Part shown: in pieces, positions 43,820 to 52,980 of the stretch
Layout of the letters: the number at the start of each line of letters is the position of its first letter
How positions within the stretch are numbered: the first letter of the stretch is position 1
Assembly (NCBI GenBank): GCA_964459305.1
Contig: CAYWNA010000017.1
Span: forward strand, 1 to 64,000
Direction of reading: 5' to 3'
Source: CAYWNA01 sp964459305
Lineage (GTDB): Bacteria; Planctomycetota; Planctomycetia; Pirellulales; Pirellulaceae
Length of the DNA stretch: 64,000 nt
Program-made: the position numbers and the translations under genes
The notes under the pieces: model-generated
Database searches by the model: none
What the model saw: only the letters and a program-made list of their open reading frames with translations
What the model was told of the DNA's origin: nothing

Positions 43820-44419
43820 ACGGCTCAGAAATCCGGTACACGTTTCCCGGCTCCCTGCTATGTCGGGTCCTCTGAGCCGGGTAACATCGACGCGGACCTT
43901 GGGGGGCGATAGAACACCAGCAATCGATCTGGATTGCTCCCAGTTTTGTTCCGGTCTCTTCAGTGCCAAAGGCACGTTCCTATGTCAGCCCAGGGTGGAG
44001 CGACGTGAGTCCGCGAACGTCGCGCAACCCTGGGATGTGAAGGTCATTCCAACCCGAACCCCGAAGGGGTGGCGCTACGTCCTGGACGGTTCGTTCTGTT
44101 GCGCCGGGTCGATGGTTCCCAAAAATAGGCTGGGCTGCCATCAACGCCACATGTTGCCGTGTCTTGGTGACCCAGCGCAGTACTAGGGCCGCCCCGTTTG
44201 GGGCTATGGATGGATAGCCAACCACGACCCAGGGTTGCGCGACGCTCCACCCTTCGGGACTGGAACAAACTACTGACGTAATTTCGCCCGCTGAGATCTA
44301 TGCGCGGGGCGCCGGGCAACCTACGTCCCTACCGCGACGGATATTGAGGCGGTGCGACGACTCTCGCCGAGACAAATCATCTGGCAAATAGAAGCTGACG
44401 GCAATACGGCGCCGCAACG
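43820..44419. repeat. Repeat-rich gene-free region
   Basis: This 600-bp region has no credible gene. It contains a CCCAGGGT/ACCCTGGG inverted repeat (43989-43996 with 44027-44034) that encloses a second pair GCGACGT/ACGTCGC. The words CCCAGGGTTGCGCGACG and AACCCCGAAGGGGTGGCGC resemble dispersed planctomycetal intergenic repeats. A second CCCAGGGT occurs near 44229. Confidence 0.5.
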
Positions 44420-44656
44420 TCAGGGCGCTGCGTCGCCTTCTGGAGCGGCCGCATCTCCCGTATCGGGCGCATCTCCTGTATCGGGCGCATCTCCTGTATC
44501 GGGCGCAGCTCCTGTATCGGGATTAAGACCTGAATCAAAAGCTTCCATGTTATCCATGCCCTGCTTCGATTCCTCTTCCGTCGCCGCTTCCGGGCCGCCA
44601 CATCCCACCATGAACAAACTTATCACCAACAACGACAATCCAAAGTACTTGGCCAT
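44420..44656 (-). CDS. Small lipoprotein with hexapeptide repeats, paired with DUF1559 copy 2
   Basis: 78 residues from the ATG at 44656. MAKYFGLSLLVISLFMVGC is a lipoprotein signal (FMVGC lipobox). The mature chain is acidic and ends in near-perfect PDTGDA hexapeptides encoded by an 18-bp tandem repeat. It lies 95 nt downstream of DUF1559 copy 2 on the same strand, mirroring the cassette at 35512-36719. The repeat tail is probably an unstructured spacer and may vary in length between strains. Confidence 0.7.
   Translation of the reverse strand: MAKYFGLSLLVISLFMVGCGGPEAATEEESKQGMDNMEAFDSGLNPDTGAAPDTGDAPDTGDAPDTGDAAAPEGDAAP
44460..44531 (-). repeat. 18-bp tandem repeat within the lipoprotein gene
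   Basis: Units start at 44460, 44478, 44496 and 44514 (plus-strand GTATCGGGCGCATCTCCT; the third has one change, the fourth diverges). Each encodes one PDTGDA hexapeptide on the minus strand. Confidence 0.85.
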
Positions 44657-44751
44657 CAAACGGATTCCTTCCAATGAGAGGGAGTTTCGAACAAAGAACT
44701 TGACACAGACTCGCCCAGTGTGAGCACCTAACAGCGTATTGGCACGCACGA

Positions 44752-45849
44752 TCAGGGCAATTCAATCGGTTCCTCATCTACACCACCGGACATCGTGTTG
44801 ATGGCAACCCAAACAGCGCCGTCCATCCCAAGGTTTATTCGGCCGTTAGAGCCGTTCCCAGTCCCAATGGTGTCCTGAATAAACTGAGTCGAGGCGTCCG
44901 CCATGCAGAACATAGCGCCACCGGGATGGAAACTTCCTGCGCTAGGCCACTCACAGTTCATTGCCCACGCGTCGTAGTACACGGGATGCATGACATAATT
45001 CCACGTCAAACCAGGGACCCATATTGGTCCATCTGCTCCATTAGTCGCTCGCTTGAGATTTGTTGGGGGGTTGAAGCTGTTGCGAACCCAGCCGTGGTTC
45101 CACCCGTGCCAAGCCGCCGAGGCGACTAAACACGACCTCACCACGCGGCCGCCACCCTGTCGGATTTTCCCCATTCCGCCTCCAATTCGGTTTCCGTTCA
45201 TATAAAGGTGGCAATTCTTGCCGCCGGGTTGCGTATAGCTCGACATCGAAACTTCGCCCGCCATAATCGTATTGGACGTACCATCCTTTATTTTGCTAAA
45301 ACTCGCCGAGTCCATCAACGAAAAGACACCAGCTCGCCTGCGGTCGTTCAACATCCGCCGGTGCCCGTCCCAACCAGCGGTGCCTGCGTAGGACGACATG
45401 CCCCAGCCTTTGTTACATTCTGTGTCAGCTTCAGAAGGACACGTGAAGGCGCCAAGTTGGATCGTGTGGAGACCCACCGTTCTACCATCCGGACCAGTAA
45501 CCTGTTGATCGTAGGCGGGAATCGTAAAGTCGACCTCGTCGTACAACCCGCTTTCTTCCATGAACGGAAGGAGCAACGCGATCCAGGTGAAGTTTCGATG
45601 GACGGGAGTCGGCACCACCCGGCCTCCGGTCGTTCCAATCCAAATAGCGTCGGGTGGGAATTTGTTATGCGTATCGTGATAGTTGTGCAGCGCAATTCCA
45701 ATTTGCTTCATCTTGTTTGCGCACTCGGCGCGCCGGGCGGCCTCACGCGCGGCTTGAATAGCCGGCAAGAGCAGCGCGACGAGAATGCCGATGATGGCGA
45801 TCACCACCAACAGTTCAACGAGCGTAAAACCATACCTACGAAGTTTCAT
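44752..45849 (-). CDS. DUF1559 pseudopilin-like protein (copy 2)
   Basis: 365 residues from the ATG at 45849, preceded by AGGGGAGGGA. The frame is open back to 45987, but the pilin motif YGFTLVELLVVIAIIGILVA sets the start. It is followed by EAARRAECANKMKQIGIALH and NYHDTHNKFPPDA. The C-terminal HPGGAMFCMADASTQFIQDT is the DUF1559 H-x-G-G-A signature. It is 27 residues longer than copy 1. It leads a cassette with the small lipoprotein downstream. The 45850-46259 stretch upstream shows no gene and must hold the promoter. Confidence 0.95.
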   Translation of the reverse strand: MKLRRYGFTLVELLVVIAIIGILVALLLPAIQAAREAARRAECANKMKQIGIALHNYHDTHNKFPPDAIWIGTTGGRVVPTPVHRNFTWIALLLPFMEESGLYDEVDFTIPAYDQQVTGPDGRTVGLHTIQLGAFTCPSEADTECNKGWGMSSYAGTAGWDGHRRMLNDRRRAGVFSLMDSASFSKIKDGTSNTIMAGEVSMSSYTQPGGKNCHLYMNGNRIGGGMGKIRQGGGRVVRSCLVASAAWHGWNHGWVRNSFNPPTNLKRATNGADGPIWVPGLTWNYVMHPVYYDAWAMNCEWPSAGSFHPGGAMFCMADASTQFIQDTIGTGNGSNGRINLGMDGAVWVAINTMSGGVDEEPIELP

Positions 45850-46259
45850 GATTCCCTCCCCTTGCACGAACGTGCAAAACTCAGTTACTCGAATGGAATT
45901 CGAACAGAACGGACACAGGGCGAAAACGCCACGGATCAGAACACGACCGGAGTACCCAGAAGGGGACTCTTTCACGACTAACATCAATTAAACCGAGAAC
46001 GAAAACGACTATCAAGCGATCTATCGTCAAAAAACCCGTTTTTATTGGGGTTATTCTAGGTCAATCAGACCCGCCCACATCAGTGGTCGCGGTCATTTGA
46101 AACGCGGGCACATCTGTCCAGCCAGGGACACCCGCATGTCATTCGGGGTCAGCAGTTTCCCACACTACTACGCAACCGTGCCGAGGATGGTTCAAGCGAC
46201 GACTCCGATTTTTTGGAATTCCGGTCGACTGGTCGGATTCGCGCGACGCCGTTCGCAGA

Positions 46260-46413
46260 AGACAGCTTCACAGCGTACTGCAATTGGATCCCTCACACGT
46301 GCCGACTCATGAGGCACTGGCCGCCCACTATGCGGAGCAAGACAAACCCAAACTTGCTGAAAAGCACCGTCGTTTGGCAGTGGAGGCCCGCGAGAGACAC
46401 CGTGAATCGTAGC
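46260..46413 (+). pseudogene. C-terminal TPR remnant
   Basis: The plus strand reads RQLHSVLQLDPSHVPTHEAL, AAHYAEQDKPKLAEKHRRLA and a stop at 46411-46413. This is one TPR pair of the kind repeated in the gene at 46597 (ALKCDPAHHQAHQLLGEYCE). No start or upstream coding is seen. It is a relic of a related TPR gene, in the opposite orientation to that neighbour. Confidence 0.6.
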
Positions 46414-46415
46414 AG

Positions 46416-46554
46416 TGGGCCTTGATCGTAACTCCGGCATCGAAACCCGAAGCGTAAGCGAGGAGGAGGCCGTAGTTCGCTGCATTCCTCGCTTACGCTT
46501 CGGGTTACTATGCTATCACTCCTGGCAACTGCCGGAGTTATGATCAGGGCCTAG
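46416..46554. repeat. Nested palindromic repeat, family C
   Basis: Inner arms 46444-46464 and 46486-46506 are perfect 21-bp inverted repeats (AACCCGAAGCGTAAGCGAGG core). They are enclosed by outer arms near 46418-46439 and 46530-46551 that share TAACTCCGGCA with two mismatches in 22. It lies between the TPR remnant and the TPR gene and could also act as a terminator for both. Confidence 0.7.
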
Positions 46555-46596
46555 CAGTGGCGATCGCTCGACTTGGTGTTCGAAATCGGAGAGCCG

Positions 46597-48129
46597 TCAT
46601 GGGGAATTGCCGGCATCGTCTTGCGGGGCTGGCGGCGGCTGTTCCAGCGCACTCGCGAGTGCTTTTTGGGCACCTTCGTGATTGGGGTCCATTCCCAGCG
46701 TCGCGGCGAACCAAGTGCGTGCCAATTCCGGCTTGCCTAGTTGATCGGCAAGCACTCCCAGTTGATAGCGCGCTTCCACGTCGTCGGCGTCTTTGATCGC
46801 CTTCTCGTGCAGGTCGGTGAAGCGTCTGTGCAGCTTACGTAGTTCTTGCATCTGACGCATCTGCTCTTCGGCCAACTCGCGTTCGCCCAACCGCCCGTAC
46901 GCCTGCGCCAGTTGATAACGCACACGGAATTCTCTCGGATGATGCTCGACGGCCTGCCGAAGGATGCGGACACTCGATTCCGCGTCCTCTTCTTCCAGGT
47001 CCATCGTCGCGGCAAGCTGCATGGCCTCCAGGTGATCCGGCTGGAGTTCAAGTGCCTGACTGACCGCCTTCCGGGCGGAGGATGCATCCCGTTGGGCATA
47101 GTGACACTCGGCTTCCAACGCGAACCTCTCAGCGGATTTTGGGCACTTGCCCAGCGTTTCCAGTGCGTCGACGTGTTGACGCAACCGGATCTGACACTCG
47201 GCCAGTTCGGTGCGAATCTTGTGCTGGTCCGGTTGATCCGGATTGCGGCGAAGCGACTCGCGATAAGCAGCAATTGCTTCTGCGTACGCTTCGAAGTCCT
47301 TGTGCATCAGACCAATCAGCCGGTGGGGCCGCGGATCTGTCGGTGCTTGGTCGGCTACCATCTGCAGATGCTTGAGAGCATGGTCCATCGCACCGATATC
47401 GTGATAGGTGGCGGCCAGCCAGCGTCGGGCGTCCGTTTGCGACGGGTCAAGCTGGAGGGCCCTGTCAAGAATACGGACGGCATCCCCGAATTGCCGCGCC
47501 TTGTAGAGTGCTTCGCCGGACAGCGCAAGAGCGGAAGCAGCCACGTCAGGATGATTCTTGGCGTGGCCGAATTCTTCCAGCGCATCCAACAGCCGTCCCT
47601 CGCGCAATAGCCCCGACCCTTTGAACAAATGCAATTGGGCGGCCAACTTTTGATTGCCCGTTTCTTCACAATACTCGCCGAGAAGCTGATGGGCCTGGTG
47701 GTGGGCAGGATCGCACTTCAGCGCGCTGACCAGCCAGCCGACCGCTTCCCGCTTGAGTCCCTGATCGATAAGGACAGACGCGGCCTCGCAACGCAGATCT
47801 GCATCGTCGGGAGACTCGATCACGCGGTTTGTGATCTTGGTCATTCGGTCTTCGGCCGTCTTGATCTTGCGCAAGATATCCGCGTGCTGCCGGGCTCGGC
47901 GCGGCTGCCCCGCGCTCGAGAGCGCCCTGGACAGGGCAAAGTGAATCGAAGACTCCGCAGGAGTGAGCTTCGCAGCCTCGGCCAGCACGTCAACCGCCTC
48001 GCTCGCGTTGCCCTCGGCGAGCAATATCTCGCCCTTCTCGGCCAGGATTATCGACCTCTGATTAGGGGTCAACTCGTGTGCTAGTGCGGCCTGGACGTAG
48101 CGCAGTGCTTCCGTGCCCTGTCCCAGCCG
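46597..48129 (-). pseudogene. N-terminally truncated TPR protein gene, fused out of frame to DUF1559 copy 3
   Basis: About 505 codons of TPR helices, from LGQGTEALRYVQAALAHELT at ~48129 to the stop at 46597 (PNHEGAQKALASALEQ). Examples are ILAEKGEILLAEGNASEAVD and RYQLGVLADQLGKPELARTW. The open frame continues to 48762, but those ~210 codons are an out-of-frame reading of DUF1559 copy 3 and are not protein-like. The real N-terminus has been removed. A deletion joined the middle of this gene to the 3' part of the DUF1559 gene near 48115-48130. Confidence 0.72.
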
Positions 48130-48823
48130 GCAGGATCTCTCCGACGAAAATCGTGTTCGCCGTGCCGTCCAGGACGTCAGGCATGCCGATACCGCTAGAC
48201 AGCAAGCGACCGAACATGCCCGATATATTCCCTTTGTTCGTAGTATTCCCGTGGTCCGCGTTTCCTTGAGGATCTTCGTAGTGAACGTTGGGCGTCCGGA
48301 AGAGGTTGCATGAACCGTTGGCCGAGGGCGTATCCTGAGAGCCCAGGCTGCCGCAGTAGTTCCCCGATACCCAGCCGCCGTTAATCTCAAGGTCGCCGAT
48401 GGCGTCCGACGGGCAACGTGCGTAGGGCACTTGAACCTGGCGGGCCCGTCGGTTGGTGTTGCTGGGGATCGGCATGGGTGCATGGTAGTACTCGTTTCCG
48501 TTGTTTTGTGTTTCGCCCCACTCGTAGACCGTGTCCCACAAATCCTGTTGTTCGGCGAAGGGCAAAATACGTGGTTGCCAGCCAATGTGAGGCTTTCCCC
48601 AGTTCTGACCCGCAATCGGAAACTTCTTGTAGGTGTCGTGGTAATTATGCAGCGCCAAGCCGTATTGCTTGAGGTTGTTGCTGCACTCGGTTCGTCGCGC
48701 TGCTTCGCGAGCCGCCTGAATGGCCGGCAGCAACAGGGCGACGAGAATCCCAATGATGGCAATGACCACCAACAACTCGACCAGCGTAAACGCCAATCGA
48801 TTCAGTCGTTGATAAAGACGCAT
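48062..48823 (-). pseudogene. DUF1559 pseudopilin-like gene (copy 3), 3'-truncated
   Basis: Starts at the ATG at 48823 (GGGGGAAC upstream), although the frame is open to 49384. The N-terminus LAFTLVELLVVIAIIGILVA and YGLALHNYHDTYKKFPIAG are typical. The family-like sequence continues to DVLDGTANTIFVGEILPAG near 48125 and then breaks off; the remaining codons are out-of-frame TPR sequence. The usual C-terminal H-x-G-G-A...ADASVRF block is missing. It is the 5' half of the DUF1559/TPR deletion junction. Confidence 0.8.
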
Positions 48824-49056
48824 CTCTGTTCCCCCAAAATGATAGTAGTGCCTGAAAAGGACAACGAGAACATAGTACAAGGCGGAACAGAAAGTCCCGC
48901 AGACAACCAATGATGATACCGCCCCCGTTTGAGCGTGGCAAGTTAATTCGGTAGGAGTGTCAGGGATTCTCTCCTTTTCTTGATTGCAGTCCCATCGATG
49001 GGTTATTTCGGTAGCCAATGTGATGAACGCACCTATGTTGACCCCAGCGCCTGCCG

Positions 49057-51060
49057 TTACTCTTTGCCGGGAGATGTTCGCTGGGCCGACAGGTACGCGC
49101 GCCCTGTGGCTCGAAGCGATCGCTGGTGGTTCGTCGAAGCTCGTTTGGGCTGTCGTTCGATCGAACGACAGTAATGAACCAAGGCGATCATCTGTTCGCT
49201 GGTCAGATTCTTGCTGGCCGGGTGCGGAGTCCCCGGCATTCCCAGCAGGATGCGCCGATAGACCGCCTCTGGTTCGTGCCCTCCGCGGAAAGGCTCGTGG
49301 GCCAAATCGCGGGCCCGAGTGGGACGGCGTCTGTCGTCGAAAAGGGGCAAGTTTCGGTCGCCGCATCCGTCTTTGCCGTGGCACGAGTCACAGCTTTGGC
49401 GGAAATACAAATCTCTGCCAATTTCTATCGCCTTGGAATTCGCAGGGCCAAATCTTGGGACTTGGGTGGCCCTTCTCGGAGTCGTTAGATGCTCGACGAC
49501 TGCATCGACTTCGTGCTCGTCGATCTCCTCCTCTTCTTTCTCGAATGTGGCGACGAATTCCTCGCGAATACCCTCTCGGCGCAGTCGCAGTACCTCCTGG
49601 GCCAATCGCCCTTGGTCGTCTTTGCCCAGATCGTCGAAGGACGGCATCGATGTGCCAGGCATCCCACGGCGGATCACGTCTTCCACGTCCTGTTGCGTTG
49701 GGACAGCGTTGCTTGTGCTCACCAGCCGGAACATGCCCGTGCGCAGATCGCGCGGCTTGGGGAACAGATACCGCGCTGCACGACCATGGCCGTCACCGTT
49801 TGCGCCGTGACATGCGCCGCATTGTAGTGCGTACAACTCCGCAGCCGGCATCGGGCCGTACGCGGATTCCTCGTCTTCGTCCAATTCCATCTGGATCCGT
49901 TTTGCGAGCGCCGATTCGTCGAGCGATGATCGAGTCAGACCTTCCAACTCGTCGGCGACCTGCCGGGCATTGGGATCAAAGAGAAGGCGGACCTGAAGAT
50001 CTCGCCTAACTGCCGGTACGTAGGACCTGTCAATGACCAGGGCAAACAGACGATCGGCTCGCCCTGGCTTTCCCGCCAGGGCGGCCGCGATTCCCGTGGA
50101 GGCAAGTGTGTCGAGCGGTGTTAGCTCGGCCGGATGCGCTCGGGCGAACCAGCGTTCGGCTTCTTGGTAGTTGCCGCATTCGAGTTCGATCTGGCCCATT
50201 TCGACGCTGATGGCCGATGAGGGATCCACCTGAGAAGCGACTGTTCTAAGCACGAATCGCGCTTCGTCCGCGCGTGCCAGCTTTCGCGTGACTCTCGCCA
50301 ACCCGAGCCTTGCCGTCTCTGACGCGGGGAAGCGTTTGGCCGCTTCGACGAATTTATCGAGCGCCTGATCCAATCGGCCTTGCTTTTCATGCAATTCGGC
50401 GATCGCCGTCCGGGCCAATTCGTGGCAAGGCTCCTTGGCCAGCGCGTTTTTGAATTCCGCGATGGCTTTCGAGGTGTCATTCGAATGCGACCAATACACG
50501 CCCAACATGCACGCATTGTGCGCGTCGTCCGGAGCGTCTGCTGACCATACATCCAGCATCCTTTTGGACCGCTCCGTCTCATTCCGTGCCAGGCAGCCAT
50601 GCACGAAAGCCGCGACGGCGTCCTGCTGGGGCACTCCGGCTGCGACCAGAGCGATCAATTGACGCTCGGCCCCTTCCTGCAACTCGCCGGATTGCAGGAG
50701 CGCGATGGTCGACTCGCGCTGGATTTGCCGGGCCGGCGTCCCTTTCTTTTCGGCTGACCGCATCGCCTTGGCCCAGCGGTCGTTCTGGCCCAGACGACGA
50801 AAACAGGCTGCTTTCATCAGATCGGTCTCGCCGTTGTCGGGATCCAGCCGGCGGGACCAATCCAGCCACGCCTGCGCATCGCTAACTGCCCAGACGCTCA
50901 TGCGGCGACCAGCCATCGAGCGACACCATCGCCCCAGAGTTTCGCGCCCAAACACGAGCAGGAACAGAACGACCAGAATCGCAGCGGCACGCACGACCCG
51001 GCGCCGAAGTTTTGACGAATGGGGCGAAGTTGTTTGCAATGATACCTCCCAACGCGACAT
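49057..51060 (-). CDS. Membrane-anchored TPR / di-heme cytochrome c protein
   Basis: 667 residues from the ATG at 51060, which precedes a membrane anchor (RRRVVRAAAILVVLFLLVFG); the frame is open to 51168. Residues ~60-390 are TPR helices (AIAELHEKQGRLDQALDKFV, CGNYQEAERWFARAHPAELT). Residues ~405-660 hold two c-type cytochrome modules with CGACHG (near 413) and CDSCHG (near 556), plus Met-containing loops (RRGMPGTSMPSFDDLG, LLGMPGTPHPASKNLT) that could give the sixth heme ligand. It probably transfers electrons at the periplasmic face. It is divergent from a second CxxCH protein at 51277, suggesting the two work together. Confidence 0.88.
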   Translation of the reverse strand: MSRWEVSLQTTSPHSSKLRRRVVRAAAILVVLFLLVFGRETLGRWCRSMAGRRMSVWAVSDAQAWLDWSRRLDPDNGETDLMKAACFRRLGQNDRWAKAMRSAEKKGTPARQIQRESTIALLQSGELQEGAERQLIALVAAGVPQQDAVAAFVHGCLARNETERSKRMLDVWSADAPDDAHNACMLGVYWSHSNDTSKAIAEFKNALAKEPCHELARTAIAELHEKQGRLDQALDKFVEAAKRFPASETARLGLARVTRKLARADEARFVLRTVASQVDPSSAISVEMGQIELECGNYQEAERWFARAHPAELTPLDTLASTGIAAALAGKPGRADRLFALVIDRSYVPAVRRDLQVRLLFDPNARQVADELEGLTRSSLDESALAKRIQMELDEDEESAYGPMPAAELYALQCGACHGANGDGHGRAARYLFPKPRDLRTGMFRLVSTSNAVPTQQDVEDVIRRGMPGTSMPSFDDLGKDDQGRLAQEVLRLRREGIREEFVATFEKEEEEIDEHEVDAVVEHLTTPRRATQVPRFGPANSKAIEIGRDLYFRQSCDSCHGKDGCGDRNLPLFDDRRRPTRARDLAHEPFRGGHEPEAVYRRILLGMPGTPHPASKNLTSEQMIALVHYCRSIERQPKRASTNHQRSLRATGRAYLSAQRTSPGKE

Positions 51061-51276
51061 GTGCGCGGTCTTGTGCGGCAGCCGGCGATTGATGTCCGCT
51101 GTAAGACTCACAAACGTGTGGAGCCCGACCGCGGCTGGCCACTGAACGAAGCGAATGGGCTGCGGCAATATCGACGGCGGCTCGCCTCACGCCTGCAGAT
51201 GAGTAGATCATAGCTGCCGGTAGGAAGCAACGCCGAAATCTGCTACAAGAACAAGTGCAGGATCAAGGGCCACGCC

Positions 51277-52944
51277 ATGACGTTGAGCGCGGGGGGAGGT
51301 GGCGTGCCAGGCGGTAAATCCATCCGAGGCTCCGGGCGAATGGCTGGTGAGAAGAAACGCAGGCGACCTAGAGCCAGAATTCTTGGCGTCGTTGCGGTCC
51401 TGGCTGGCGTGATGATCGCACTGGTCGTTTGGCGAGTGTCGGCCAACCGTGCAAGGCGGATGCCATTCGATGTCGTCCTCCGCAACGACACGAGCGCAGC
51501 GGTGCTGGACAAAAACGTGGAATCACGCATCGAGGCGTTTTGCAGCGACTGTCACGCCATGCCACACGCGGACAGGTTTCCTCGTTACGCATGGCACGAC
51601 ATGGTGCGGCGAGGCTATGGGTTTTATGCCCAGTCGGGACGTAACGATCTGGAACCGCCGTCGATCGAGCAGACCGTCGCCTATTTCCGCTCGCGAGCCC
51701 CGGAACAACTGGTCTTTCCCAATCCGGAGAATTCGAAGACCGGTTTGCGTACCCGCTTCGTCGTTCAGGAATTGCGCTACGACCAGCACGCAGAGGTTCC
51801 CCCCGCGATCGCCCATCTGCGTTGGTGCCGTTTGGAGCAAGACGGGCAGCATGTCATGTTGTCGTGCGACATGCTGCGAGGCAGCGTCGCAGCTTTGGAT
51901 CCGCGCCGGCCGCAGGGCGATCCGGAAATCCTGGCGCGACTCGACCATCCCTGCCACGTCGAGCCATGCGATCTGGACGGGAACCAAACCGTGGATCTTG
52001 TCGTGGCGGATTTGGGCAGCTTTCTTCCGCTGGACCACGATCGTGGCCGCGTGGTCTGGTTGCGTCCCATCGACCTTGCGGGCCGCTACGAAACGATCGT
52101 GGTGGCATCGGGTCTGGGCCGGGTGGCCGACGTGCGCCCCGCGGATCTAGACCGCGATGGCGATATGGACCTGCTTGTGGCAGAATTCGGTTTGCATCAG
52201 ACCGGGAAGATTTTCGCGCTCAAAAACGTTGCCGGGGCGGGCGAGCCGCCGTCCTTCGAGGAGCAGACTCTCGATGATCGTCCGGGGACCATCCATGTGC
52301 CGGTGCTGGACTTGAACGGAGATGCACGGCCGGATTTTGTTGCCCTTGTGAGCCAGCAGTACGAGCAGGTTGATGCGTTCATCAATCAGGGAAATGGGCA
52401 GTTCGACGTGCACACGCTATGGGCAGCGCCAGACCTGACGTTCGGTTCCAGCAGCATCGAACTCGTGGATCTCGATGCCGACGGTGACCAGGATGTCTTG
52501 TACGCCAATGGTGACGCTTTCGACAACTCGTTCGTCAATCCAAACCACGGCGTCCAATGGCTGGAGAACCGGGGCGATCTGCAGTTTGTGTGTCACCGGC
52601 TCACGGATTTGACAGGTGCGTGCCGCGCATCGGCCGCCGATATTGACCTGGATGGCGATCTGGACGTCATCGTCACGGCCTGGATTCCTGGGCAAGTGAA
52701 ACCGGGCAACGCGACGGCCCGGCCGCTGGCTTCCCTTGTGTGCCTGGAGCAGACGTCGCCGGGCGTCTTTGTCCGTCACGCATTGGAGAAGGATGCCCTT
52801 TTCCACGCCGCACTGGAATTGGCCGACTTCGATGGCGACGGCGATGTGGACTTCGCTGTGGGTTCACACACGCTTTCCAATAGACGGCAACTGCCCTACT
52901 GGCTTGCGATATGGTGGAATCAAACGATCCGTTCCGACAAATGA
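51277..52944 (+). CDS. Membrane-anchored FG-GAP/VCBS repeat protein with one CxxCH
   Basis: 555 residues if the ATG at 51277 is used; the ATG at 51340 is an alternative just before the Arg-rich anchor. The N-terminal anchor is RARILGVVAVLAGVMIALVV. A heme-type motif CSDCHAM lies at residues 89-93, in a YAWHDMVRRGYGFYAQSG-containing segment. Residues ~150-550 are FG-GAP/VCBS repeats with DxDxDGD loops (LDRDGDMDLLVAEFGLHQT, LDLDGDLDVIVTAWIPG). It lies divergently from the di-heme TPR gene, 216 nt between starts. Function unknown. Confidence 0.85.
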   Translation: MTLSAGGGGVPGGKSIRGSGRMAGEKKRRRPRARILGVVAVLAGVMIALVVWRVSANRARRMPFDVVLRNDTSAAVLDKNVESRIEAFCSDCHAMPHADRFPRYAWHDMVRRGYGFYAQSGRNDLEPPSIEQTVAYFRSRAPEQLVFPNPENSKTGLRTRFVVQELRYDQHAEVPPAIAHLRWCRLEQDGQHVMLSCDMLRGSVAALDPRRPQGDPEILARLDHPCHVEPCDLDGNQTVDLVVADLGSFLPLDHDRGRVVWLRPIDLAGRYETIVVASGLGRVADVRPADLDRDGDMDLLVAEFGLHQTGKIFALKNVAGAGEPPSFEEQTLDDRPGTIHVPVLDLNGDARPDFVALVSQQYEQVDAFINQGNGQFDVHTLWAAPDLTFGSSSIELVDLDADGDQDVLYANGDAFDNSFVNPNHGVQWLENRGDLQFVCHRLTDLTGACRASAADIDLDGDLDVIVTAWIPGQVKPGNATARPLASLVCLEQTSPGVFVRHALEKDALFHAALELADFDGDGDVDFAVGSHTLSNRRQLPYWLAIWWNQTIRSDK

Positions 52945-52980
52945 AGGTCTTCGGAACACCGTCGGCTCTGTTGGTCAGGC

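Noticed and set aside
44460..44531. CRISPR-like array
   Set aside because: The 18-bp units are contiguous without spacers and encode PDTGDA in frame.
46597..48762. A single 721-residue TPR protein
   Set aside because: The first ~210 codons are an out-of-frame reading of DUF1559 copy 3, so it is a chimera and not one gene.
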